This document shows, in pieces, positions 1 through 6,475 of a stretch of 9,569 bases of DNA. The notes beneath the pieces were generated by a model. It was not told the origin of the DNA and did no database searches. It saw nothing but the letters and a program-made list of their open reading frames with translations. This DNA comes from an uncultured Clostridia bacterium (GTDB lineage Bacteria > Bacillota > Clostridia > UBA1381). The stretch is taken from NCBI GenBank assembly GCA_934476075.1, contig CAKSNH010000036.1, positions 1 to 9,569 of the forward strand, in the 5' to 3' direction. Within the stretch, counting starts at the first letter, position 1. Every line of letters starts with the position of its first letter. The position numbers were made by a program, and so were the translations under genes.

Positions 1-24
1 TCAAATTATAGCGAACCCTTTGGA

Positions 25-80
25 GTCCTCTTTGTCCACGTCCACAAAGAGGACGGAAAAGTCCGCAAGGGACACCCTTG
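25..80. repeat. Three tandem hairpins at the outer end of the repeat
   Basis: Positions 25-35 pair perfectly with 44-54 (11 bp) around an 8-base loop. A small hairpin, CGGA/TCCG, follows at 54-65 and shares base 54 with the first. A third pairs 66-71 with 75-80 (CAAGGG/CCCTTG) around ACA. The same structures are present in the right arm, where the window ends inside the outermost stem. No U-rich tract follows, so these do not look like terminators. Confidence 0.75.
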
Positions 81-126
81 ACCCACACGCTACAAAGCTA
101 TTGCAATATAGTTGTTCCTAATGTGT

Positions 127-169
127 CGGCAAAATTCACTTATTGCCTAGGGGCGTGAATTTTGTGCCG
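127..169. repeat. Long hairpin in the invariant block of the repeat
   Basis: CAAAATTCAC (130-139) pairs perfectly with GTGAATTTTG (155-164) around a 15-base loop containing CCTAGG. The stem extends through CGG (127-129) with CCG (167-169) after a 2-base bulge. The block holding it (120-172) looks identical in the right arm at 9424-9476, although the flanking linkers have diverged. This suggests the hairpin is the constrained core of the element. Confidence 0.75.
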
Positions 170-339
170 TCCAAGTATAGTACTTGCACTATGTTTATAG
201 TGTGCATAGAGCACAAACAAAGCATAGATACGGCATACCCTCAGTGCCCACTGAATGTAGATATACGCTTTTTGCGTGTTCGTTAGGGTAAGTTTAGTGG
301 GAAAGTGCAGGCGTAGATATGAATGAAAGTGTAGTGCAA

Positions 340-395
340 TTTAGTTTGTGCATAACCCCTACAAATCACAATTTATAATATTAAGGAGAATTTAT
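340..395 (+). other. Leader between the repeat and plsY
   Basis: The first gene begins only at 396, so 1-395 is gene-free. It holds 24 unassigned bases, the repeat arm (25-339) and this short AT-rich leader. The leader carries the plsY ribosome site. I could not find a convincing promoter for plsY in it. The promoter may lie inside the repeat or upstream of the window. Confidence 0.5.
383..388 (+). promoter_or_regulatory. Ribosome binding site of plsY
   Basis: AAGGAG at 383-388 lies 7 bases before the ATG at 396. It decides the start: the frame is open back to an ATG at 348, but that start has no ribosome site and would add 16 polar residues ahead of the first membrane segment. Confidence 0.85.
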
Positions 396-1151
396 ATGAT
401 TTGGATTTTTTCATTAATAACGGCAGTTATTGCCTATCTTTTGGGCAGTATAAATTCGGGTATAATAATTTCCAAACTGATAAGCGGTAAGGATATCCGC
501 CAAAGCGGTTCGGGAAATGCGGGTGCGACAAATATGCTCCGCACACACGGCAAAAAAGCCGGTATACTCACACTTTTGTGCGATATGCTAAAAGGTGTGA
601 TTGCCGTGCTTGTTGCACTTTTAATCGGATTTATAGTAAAAAACAACATAAATCCGCCCGATTACCTTGATACCATGGAATCAATGATTACCCCGACCCT
701 GTTCGGCAAAAACATCACGGATTTTCAGCTTGGCTGGATTTTACCTAACTTTAAATACATAGCCGGACTTTTCGTTGTGCTCGGACATATATTCCCGATA
801 TTCTTCGGTTTCAAGGGCGGAAAAGGTATCGCAACATCGGGTGCGGTGGTGCTTATGCTTAACTGGAAAGTCGGACTTGTAATTTTGGTTCTGGCTCTTA
901 TTATTATGGCGGTGACAAGATATGTGTCGCTCGGCTCGGTTTTGTCAGCAGCTGCATATCCTGTTATTTCATGCGGCTATCTGCTTGGTACGGGCGAGTT
1001 TGTCAGCAATACAAGCGTTGCCGTCGCACAAATGATTTTTTCGGTGGTTTTGGCATTTATCTGCATATACAAGCATAAAGCTAATATAAAACGTTTGCTC
1101 GCAGGCGAGGAGAGCAAACTCGGTCAGAAAAAGAGCGATAAGGAGGCATAA
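396..1151 (+). CDS. plsY: Acyl-phosphate:glycerol-3-phosphate acyltransferase PlsY
   Basis: This membrane enzyme transfers an acyl group from acyl-phosphate to sn-glycerol 3-phosphate, giving lysophosphatidic acid, the first acylation of phospholipid synthesis. The 251-residue protein shows the family's motifs: SGSGNAGATN at residues 37-46, GHIFPIFFGFKGGKG at 130-144, and a third region near SAAAYP (184-189). Hydrophobic segments lie at about 3-22, 56-82, 120-138, 157-174, 181-198 and 207-224. It is longer than the usual roughly 200 residues because a polar stretch of about 35 residues (84-119) is inserted between two membrane segments. The start is set by the AAGGAG site. It is followed after 4 bases by gpsA, which makes its substrate, so the two are surely co-transcribed. 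Confidence 0.96.
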   Translation: MIWIFSLITAVIAYLLGSINSGIIISKLISGKDIRQSGSGNAGATNMLRTHGKKAGILTLLCDMLKGVIAVLVALLIGFIVKNNINPPDYLDTMESMITPTLFGKNITDFQLGWILPNFKYIAGLFVVLGHIFPIFFGFKGGKGIATSGAVVLMLNWKVGLVILVLALIIMAVTRYVSLGSVLSAAAYPVISCGYLLGTGEFVSNTSVAVAQMIFSVVLAFICIYKHKANIKRLLAGEESKLGQKKSDKEA

Positions 1152-1155
1152 TACA

Positions 1156-2154
1156 ATGAAAATTGCGGTTATTGGTTCGGGAAGCTGGGGCAGTGCGGTC
1201 AGTATTCTGCTTGCAAACAAGGGTTATGATGTATGGCTTTGGTCATGGCAGCAGGCGGAAACCGACAGACTTTGCCGTGACAGAGAAAATAAGGAGTTCT
1301 TGCCGGGTGTGAAATTCCCCGACAACATCTCATGTTCACATAATATGTGTGACTGTACAAAAGATGCGGAGCTTATCGTATGTGCCGCACCTTCACCCGC
1401 AACTCGTGTTACCGCCAAACAATTAAGCGGTGCGGTTGCCGGCGGTCAGATTGTGATGAACATATCCAAAGGTTTGGAAGAAGAATCGTTAAAGCGTCTT
1501 TCAGAGGTTTACGCAGAGGAAATCCCGCAGGCGAAAATTGCGGTTATGAGCGGACCGTCACACGCAGAGGAGGTAAGCCGCGGCTTGCCTACAACAAATG
1601 TTGTTGCCTGTGACGATATTAAAACCGCACAGAAAATACAGGATATTTTCATGAACGATGTATTCCGAGTTTACACAAGCACCGATATTATCGGCGTGGA
1701 GCTTGGCGGTGCACTTAAAAACGTCATTGCACTTTGTGCCGGTATAAGTGACGGTCTTGGTTTCGGCGACAACACAAAAGCCGCACTTATGACTCGTGGT
1801 ATCGCCGAAATAACAAGACTCGGTGTGGCTATGGGTGCAAAAGCCGAAACATTTTCGGGTTTGTCGGGTATAGGCGATTTGATAGTAACCTGTACAAGTA
1901 TGCACAGCCGAAACAGACGTGCCGGTATTCTGCTTGGCAAGGGTTATTCGCTTGACCAAACATTAAAAGAAGTACATATGGTTGTCGAAGGTGTAAATAC
2001 CGCCACAGCCGCATATAAACTGGCACAGAAATATAACGTGTCCATGCCGATTACCGCAGAGGCTTACAAGGTACTCTTTGAGGGCAAAAATGCAAAGGAC
2101 GCCGTTGTATCACTTATGACAAGAGATAAAACCCATGAACACATAACCGATTAA
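1156..2154 (+). CDS. gpsA: NAD(P)-dependent glycerol-3-phosphate dehydrogenase
   Basis: This cytoplasmic enzyme reduces dihydroxyacetone phosphate to sn-glycerol 3-phosphate with NAD(P)H and supplies the backbone that PlsY acylates. The 332-residue length is normal. The N-terminal Rossmann motif GSGSWG is at residues 7-12. NISKGLEEESL lies at 102-112 and SGPSHAEEV at 132-140. The catalytic lysine is expected to be K188 in ELGGALKN, followed by GDNTKAALMTRG (204-215) and SGLSGIGDL (234-242), all family signatures. Its AGGAGG ribosome site (1141-1146) lies in the last codons of plsY, 9 bases before the ATG, consistent with tight co-expression. Nothing is missing or broken. Confidence 0.97.
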   Translation: MKIAVIGSGSWGSAVSILLANKGYDVWLWSWQQAETDRLCRDRENKEFLPGVKFPDNISCSHNMCDCTKDAELIVCAAPSPATRVTAKQLSGAVAGGQIVMNISKGLEEESLKRLSEVYAEEIPQAKIAVMSGPSHAEEVSRGLPTTNVVACDDIKTAQKIQDIFMNDVFRVYTSTDIIGVELGGALKNVIALCAGISDGLGFGDNTKAALMTRGIAEITRLGVAMGAKAETFSGLSGIGDLIVTCTSMHSRNRRAGILLGKGYSLDQTLKEVHMVVEGVNTATAAYKLAQKYNVSMPITAEAYKVLFEGKNAKDAVVSLMTRDKTHEHITD

Positions 2155-2167
2155 TCTAGGAGCGAAT

Positions 2168-2857
2168 ATGAAATATATAAAAAAGTTTTTTAAAACATAT
2201 CCTCATGTATATACATTTATAATTGGCTTGTTTCTGCTTATTTGGTTTGAAACATTGGAAAAGCTTATTCCTATGTCGAGAGCGGAACATATTATGCACG
2301 TTAAACTTGACGATTACATTCCGTTTGTGAAATACTTTATAGTGCCTTATATTTTCTGGTTCTTCTATATAGGCATTACGCTGACGTACCTGTTTTTTGC
2401 GTCAAGGGACGATTTCTTAAAGCTGAGTGCGTTTTTGTATATAGGCATGGGAATATGCTATTTAACATATATGATTTACCCGAACGGACAGGATTTGCGT
2501 CCCGTTCTTACGGATACCGACTTTTTCACACGCTGGGTACAGCTTATCTACAACAGCGATACTCCGACAAACTGTTTCCCCAGCATACACGTCATAGACT
2601 CTATTGCTGTCCATTCGGCAATTATGCACTATGAAGGATTTAAAAACAAACGCCTGTTAAAAATATCGTCATTTATTGCAATGTGCTTGATTTGCATATC
2701 CACAATGACATTGAAACAGCACTCATGCGTTGATGTTTTTGCCGGTATAGGCTTGTCGGCGATTTTGTATGTTGGTATATATAAAATTGATTGGGAAACC
2801 GTATGGGCTAAAATTAAGGCTAAAAAGAGCAAAAGCAAGAGTAATATAATTAGCTGA
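2168..2857 (+). CDS. PAP2-superfamily membrane phosphatase
   Basis: This 229-residue polytopic protein belongs to the PAP2 (type 2 phosphatidic acid phosphatase) superfamily, whose members remove phosphate from lipid phosphates or pyrophosphates at the membrane. The motifs are divergent but complete in outline: LRP at residues 110-112 (C1), CFPSIH at 136-141 (C2, PSIH instead of PSGH) and KQHSCVD at 183-189 (C3). H141, H185 and D189 are the likely catalytic residues. Hydrophobic segments lie around 14-30, 53-78, 84-104, 143-155, 164-182 and 188-206. The C terminus is a Lys/Ser-rich tail. It starts 13 bases after gpsA with AGGAG at 2158-2162. This context suggests a lipid substrate such as phosphatidic acid or undecaprenyl pyrophosphate, but the sequence does not say which. 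It ends in TGA. Confidence 0.85.
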   Translation: MKYIKKFFKTYPHVYTFIIGLFLLIWFETLEKLIPMSRAEHIMHVKLDDYIPFVKYFIVPYIFWFFYIGITLTYLFFASRDDFLKLSAFLYIGMGICYLTYMIYPNGQDLRPVLTDTDFFTRWVQLIYNSDTPTNCFPSIHVIDSIAVHSAIMHYEGFKNKRLLKISSFIAMCLICISTMTLKQHSCVDVFAGIGLSAILYVGIYKIDWETVWAKIKAKKSKSKSNIIS

Positions 2858-2867
2858 GATAATTTTT

Positions 2868-3356
2868 ATGAAAAAAATAATTATAAAAATATTGATTGTT
2901 GCGGCAGCGCTTGCCGTTGCGGTGACTATATTTAAATTTTCGGCACAGCAGAGTGCACAGTCGGATAATATAAGCGAAGGTTTTACAATGCGGCTTTTGC
3001 AGATATATCATCACATCAGCGGTACGGAAAGTGCGGACTTGATGAAATCTGCAATAAAATTTAACGGTATAGTCCGCAAATATGCCCATTTTACGATATA
3101 TTCGGTTCTGGGGATATTGTCCATGCTGATGTTCTGACTTGTGATATTCCGAAAATGGAGCGTTCCCGCTTGGGTTTGTGCAATGATTTTCTGCATAATC
3201 TACGCATCATGCGACGAATTTCATCAATGGTTCGTACCGGGCAGAAGTGCGGAGGTGCGTGATGTGATAATCGATTCATGCGGTGCACTTTGGAGCAGTC
3301 TGCTGGTTTTCGGGATAGGGAAATTTATCGCAAAAAGAATTAATCATAAAGAATAA
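2868..3356 (+). pseudogene. VanZ-like membrane protein gene interrupted by in-frame TGA
   Basis: Read through one TGA (3135-3137), the frame encodes about 162 codons with VanZ-family features on both sides. Before the stop are an N-terminal membrane segment, FSAQQSAQS (24-32) and RKYAHFTIYSVLG (70-82). After it are YASCDEFHQWFVPGRSAEV and DVIIDSCGA, then a final hydrophobic stretch. The frame does not shift, so the lesion is a single nonsense codon at codon 90. TGA ends the PAP2 gene just upstream, so it is a real stop in this genome. A GTG at 3141 is in frame, but no ribosome site precedes it. VanZ proteins are poorly understood; the original one gives low-level teicoplanin resistance. The start has only a weak ribosome site, 10 bases after the PAP2 gene. 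Alternatives are a sequencing error or stop readthrough. Confidence 0.8.
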
Positions 3357-3394
3357 AACCGCATTTTTGATTTTACGCAATTTCCTGCAAATTC

Positions 3395-3430
3395 AAAAAA
3401 ACAGGACTGTTTGACAGTCCTGTTTTTTTT
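3395..3430. terminator. Bidirectional terminator between convergent genes
   Basis: CAGGACTGT (3402-3410) pairs with ACAGTCCTG (3414-3422) around a 3-base loop. A run of A (3395-3401) precedes it and a run of T (3423-3430) follows, so it can end transcription both ways. It closes the plsY operon and the leftward hydrolase gene, whose TAA stop codon falls in the T run. Confidence 0.93.
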
Positions 3431-4673
3431 ACTTAACCACAACCTCCGTACCGTTTGACGTGGCAACTATTGTACCCATTTCATCGGTGCGGTATACAGG
3501 TATATTCAATTCCGCAAGAGTCTGCAATGTTACGTCATGCGGATGTCCGTATCTGTTATCCTTTCCGCACGATATAATTGCATACTGCGGTGAAACGGCG
3601 GACAAATACTCCTTCGATGATGACGTATAAGAGCCGTGGTGACCTATCTTTATAAGATTTGCCTTTACATTATAGCCGTGCGATAAAATTTCGCTTTCGG
3701 AAAGCTGTTCCGCATCTCCCTCAAACAAATATGCTGTATCCTTATATGTAATCTTGACCACAACCGAGTAATTGTTTAAATCCTTGTAACTGTCCGAATT
3801 CGGTGCGACAAATTCCACCCTGCAACTATCGTCCTCGTATATCACCATTCCCGCCTTTGCGGTGTCAATCATATATCCCTTGTTTTTAATCGAATTTAAT
3901 ACAATTTCAAATGTTTTTGTGTTTGCGGTTGCTGACGGCATATAGATTTTGCCTATATCATAATTATCGACAACATAGTTCATAGAACCGATATGGTCGG
4001 CATGGGGGTGCGTTGCGATAAGATAATCTATTTTGTCAGTATTGTATGTTTTAAGCACCTCATTTATTTTGTCGAACTTGCCCACATCACCTGCATCAAT
4101 CAGCATATTCTGCCCGTTCGGCAGCTGAATAAATTCGCAGTCACCCTGACCTATATCAATAAATTCCGTCCTAAGCATCCGGTACGGATAACGCACAATA
4201 TCCGCATAGCATTTATTGTCCTGTTCGTAATAATCAATGGCAAAACCCAGCTTTTCAAAGTCACGGATTTTCACATATGTGCGGTCATTTACGATAGTAC
4301 CGCTCATGTCGGCGGTTATTGTGGTCATTGGGATATTTGCCGTGGTTGTGCTGTCATAATAATCCCAAAGCGTGGCGGTTACATATGCTTTTTTCTGTTC
4401 ATCGTCCCATGACACCGTAAATCCGCAGTCCTCGCATATCTGACGCAGCGGCAGATATATTCTGTCATCTATCATCAAATTACCGCATTGACGGTTTACT
4501 GACGTTTTATTGTATGTATAATCGGTAACGGCAGAATTCTTATCCCATGACAAAGCAAGATACTCGTTAAAATCCAATCTTGTGCAGTCGGTAAATTCGC
4601 TCGCATTTGCGGTAATTACCGCCGAAAACACCGCCGCCACAGACAATATTACAGATATTATTTTTCTTTTCAT
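3429..4673 (-). CDS. Secreted metallo-beta-lactamase-fold hydrolase, ComEC C-terminal-like
   Basis: The 414-residue protein starts with a signal peptide (residues 1-24, ANA|S cleavage likely). Two stretches at about 64-98 and 124-160 (DDRIYLPLRQICEDCGF, NDRTYVKIRDFEKLGF) resemble the copper-amine-oxidase N-terminal-like domain found in exported Firmicutes proteins. The catalytic part, about 168-414, begins FIDIGQGD and has HPHADH at 222-227, EGDAE at 318-322, HHGS at 345-348 and HPHD at 377-380. These are the metal-binding motifs of the subfamily that includes the extracellular domain of ComEC/Rec2. No ComEC channel segments are present. The substrate is unknown; a nuclease or phosphodiesterase is possible by analogy. 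I chose the ATG at 4673 because AAAGGAGAG precedes it and the signal peptide follows. An upstream ATG at 4730 lies in the promoter. Confidence 0.88.
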   Translation of the reverse strand: MKRKIISVILSVAAVFSAVITANASEFTDCTRLDFNEYLALSWDKNSAVTDYTYNKTSVNRQCGNLMIDDRIYLPLRQICEDCGFTVSWDDEQKKAYVTATLWDYYDSTTTANIPMTTITADMSGTIVNDRTYVKIRDFEKLGFAIDYYEQDNKCYADIVRYPYRMLRTEFIDIGQGDCEFIQLPNGQNMLIDAGDVGKFDKINEVLKTYNTDKIDYLIATHPHADHIGSMNYVVDNYDIGKIYMPSATANTKTFEIVLNSIKNKGYMIDTAKAGMVIYEDDSCRVEFVAPNSDSYKDLNNYSVVVKITYKDTAYLFEGDAEQLSESEILSHGYNVKANLIKIGHHGSYTSSSKEYLSAVSPQYAIISCGKDNRYGHPHDVTLQTLAELNIPVYRTDEMGTIVATSNGTEVVVK

Positions 4674-4697
4674 ATACACTCTCTCCTTTATAGTATC

Positions 4698-4726
4698 ATT
4701 ATACCAAACAAATAAATGCGTGTAAA
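4698..4726 (-). promoter_or_regulatory. Sigma-A-type promoter of the hydrolase gene
   Basis: On the minus strand TTTACA (4721-4726) and TATAAT (4698-4703) are exactly 17 bases apart. Transcription should begin near 4690, giving a leader of about 17 bases. This rules out the upstream ATG at 4730 as the start. Confidence 0.85.
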
Positions 4727-4734
4727 GCATATTT

Positions 4735-4785
4735 AAAACAAAAACCTACTGCCATGGATACACCATAACAGTAGGTTTTCCTATA
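4735..4785 (-). terminator. Terminator of the SLH protein gene
   Basis: AAAACCTACTG (4741-4751) pairs perfectly with CAGTAGGTTTT (4769-4779), 11 bp around a 17-base loop. Read leftward, the stem runs into a T-rich tract (TTTTTGTTTT). It begins about 37 bases after the SLH gene's stop codon and just before the next promoter, so the two leftward genes are separate transcription units. Confidence 0.82.
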
Positions 4786-4815
4786 AAGAGCATTATTGCT
4801 CAAATTTACTTAAAA

Positions 4816-6240
4816 TTATTTAGCAAGAGTATCTGTAAGTCTGCTAATCATTGTAGCAGCTTCTGCACGAGTTGCATCTGCCTTAGGAGCGAATGAACCG
4901 TCTTCCATACCTTTTACGATACCTAGCTTAGATGCACCTGCAACATAGTCAGCAGCCCATGCTGAGATAGTATCTTTATCTGTAAAGCTGTCGATTGAAC
5001 CGCCTGCATAATCAACTGATTTTGATTTAGCGGCAGCAACTACCAATGAAGCCATTTCTTCACGAGTAATGTTCGCATCAGGATTGAATTTACCGTCAAC
5101 AATCATGTTAGCGTCAATCAAGTTAGCTTTTTCAGCAGCTTGAATGTATGGTGTGTACCAGTCGCCTGCAACGTCTGTGCAAGTACCTGTGTATGTCTTG
5201 TCTGAAATGTCAAGACCAAGCATAGCAACAATCAATTTTGTAAATTGTGAACGTGTGATTTGTGATTCAGGTTCAAATGTTGTTTCTGTCATACCGTCGA
5301 TGATGTTTGCTTGGTACATTTTAGCAATGTAATCCTTAGCCCAGTGACCTTCAACGTCTGTGAACTTCATTTCCTTAGCAGGAGCAGCTGTTGGTGCAGC
5401 TGACGGAGCTGTTGTCGGCTCTGTTGAAGGAGCAACAGTCGGAGCTGTTGTCGGTGCAGCTGTTGGTTCAGCTGTAACCAATTTGTCAGCAGCAGGGTCA
5501 TATTTACCTTTACCGATTGAAAGGTTTGTCAAGTCAAAGCTGTGAGCACCTGATTTTCTTTCATAAGCGAATACGAAAATCATAGGGTCTTTACCGTCTT
5601 TTTGAATGTATGGCATTTCTTCAACTTTATATTCTTTTTTATCTTTGTCAGTAACAGTTACTGTGTATTGAAGATTTGTGTTATCAAATTCAACAAGAAC
5701 TGTATACCATTCGCTTGCTGTCATTTTAGGTACAACTTCGTTAATCTTACCGTTAGATTGTGTAGCTGTAATCTTGTTTGTGATAGCGTCGATAGTAACG
5801 TTTGTAGCCATTGTAGCCGCATTATCCTTTGTAGGGTCTGTGTAAGCACCTGTTTGGAATTGGATTTTACCTTCGTTCATTCTGATGTCGAACTTAGCCC
5901 AACCGTCTTCTGTGATAGGATTCTTTTGGTTTCTGTAATAGAAATACCAAGAACCTTCACCAACTTTACCTTCCTTAACACTGTCTGATGTCAAGTGAGC
6001 AAACTTTGTGCCGTCCGGCTCTTCGTCCAAAATGAATTCTTTTGTTGTAGCACTGCCCTTGAACAACCATGGGTTACCGTCTGTTCTGATTGGCAAGCCC
6101 GGAGCAGCCGCAACATCGGTAAAGTTTGTTGTATGAATGTACGGCAAAGCTGTAACTTCGGCATTTACCAATGCAGGAAGTGCCAAAGCTTGAACTGCAA
6201 GCATACCGGCTGCAATTAATGAAACTAATTTTTTCTTCAT
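4816..6240 (-). CDS. SLH-domain cell-surface protein with N-terminal beta-rich domain
   Basis: The 474-residue exported protein has a signal peptide (1-27, VNA|E). Residues about 30-245 are rich in predicted beta strands and aromatic residues, resembling lectin- or LamG-like sandwiches, but I do not recognise the family. Residues 257-288 are an Ala/Pro/Thr repeat linker (TAAPTTAP-like). Three SLH domains follow at about 291-340, 350-405 and 417-470, each with the FTDV...W...YI core and ITR or ATR motifs. SLH domains usually bind pyruvylated secondary wall polymers, so the protein is probably held on the cell wall and displays its N-terminal domain. All eight arginines use AGA or CGT, which fits high expression; an S-layer or sugar-binding role is possible. 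GAGGGG (6250-6255) lies 9 bases before the ATG. It has its own terminator. Confidence 0.93.
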   Translation of the reverse strand: MKKKLVSLIAAGMLAVQALALPALVNAEVTALPYIHTTNFTDVAAAPGLPIRTDGNPWLFKGSATTKEFILDEEPDGTKFAHLTSDSVKEGKVGEGSWYFYYRNQKNPITEDGWAKFDIRMNEGKIQFQTGAYTDPTKDNAATMATNVTIDAITNKITATQSNGKINEVVPKMTASEWYTVLVEFDNTNLQYTVTVTDKDKKEYKVEEMPYIQKDGKDPMIFVFAYERKSGAHSFDLTNLSIGKGKYDPAADKLVTAEPTAAPTTAPTVAPSTEPTTAPSAAPTAAPAKEMKFTDVEGHWAKDYIAKMYQANIIDGMTETTFEPESQITRSQFTKLIVAMLGLDISDKTYTGTCTDVAGDWYTPYIQAAEKANLIDANMIVDGKFNPDANITREEMASLVVAAAKSKSVDYAGGSIDSFTDKDTISAWAADYVAGASKLGIVKGMEDGSFAPKADATRAEAATMISRLTDTLAK

Positions 6241-6283
6241 GATACTAATCCCCTCATTCCGCTTTTTAAAGCAAATTAATTTT

Positions 6284-6310
6284 AAACGGCATACTAAACT
6301 TTCGCCGTTT
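6284..6310 (-). promoter_or_regulatory. Stem-loop in the SLH gene leader
   Basis: AAACGGC (6284-6290) pairs with GCCGTTT (6304-6310) around a 13-base loop, 44 bases before the start codon. It could stabilise the leader of a strongly expressed mRNA or be an operator. It lacks a T run, so it is not an obvious attenuator. The role is inferred only. Confidence 0.4.
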
Positions 6311-6349
6311 TACTTATTTATTATTTTACACCAATAATCATTATTTGAA

Positions 6350-6377
6350 CATATAAAAAACCGATATAAAAGTTCAA
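6350..6377 (-). promoter_or_regulatory. Weak promoter candidate for the SLH gene
   Basis: On the minus strand TTGAAC (6372-6377) and TATATG (6350-6355) are 16 bases apart, each matching four of six consensus bases. The start would lie near 6343 with a leader of about 100 bases. Other poor matches exist in the same AT-rich stretch, so this is only the best of several. Confidence 0.3.
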
Positions 6378-6436
6378 AAAAACGTCAAAAATACAATGAA
6401 ACATATATTGTTTTTTATGCACTATCACCATTAATA

Positions 6437-6469
6437 CAAAAACGCACCCATTTAATAGGTACGTTTTTG
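6437..6469 (-). terminator. Terminator of the VWA protein gene
   Basis: CAAAAACG (6437-6444) pairs with CGTTTTTG (6462-6469). After one mismatch, ACC (6446-6448) pairs with GGT (6458-6460), closing a 9-base loop. The T-rich descending arm forms the termination tract. It begins 6 bases after the VWA gene's stop codon. Confidence 0.75.
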
Positions 6470-6475
6470 CAGTTA

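Larger units (their letters stand above)
25..339 (+). repeat. Left copy of a structured inverted repeat
   Basis: This non-coding element recurs in reverse complement at the right edge of the window (28-339 against 9257-9569). By eye it is a mosaic of four near-identical blocks: 28-100 (one difference), 120-172 (none seen), 212-284 (four differences) and 291-339 (one difference). The linkers 101-119 and 173-211 are clearly diverged. It is rich in short hairpins and holds no convincing reading frame. No transposase lies between the arms, and the enclosed DNA includes housekeeping genes, so a dispersed genomic repeat is more likely than the ends of a transposon. I do not recognise the family. 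It sits directly before plsY, so plsY transcripts either start inside it or run through it. Confidence 0.9.
6241..6475 (-). other. AT-rich leader and promoter region of the SLH gene
   Basis: This 235-base gap holds the SLH gene's ribosome site, a leader stem-loop, a weak promoter candidate and the terminator of the upstream VWA gene. I see no small gene. It is markedly more AT-rich than the genes and has several A or T runs. Confidence 0.6.

Noticed and set aside
374..379. TATAAT as the -10 box of plsY
   Set aside because: No -35 box lies 16-18 bases upstream, and transcription would begin on the ribosome site.
3135..3137. Selenocysteine or a changed genetic code at the VanZ-like TGA
   Set aside because: I see no convincing SECIS-like hairpin after it, and TGA ends the PAP2 gene just upstream.
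5360..5545. Rightward open frame antisense to the SLH linker
   Set aside because: It is a low-complexity shadow of the Ala/Pro/Thr repeat and has no ribosome site.
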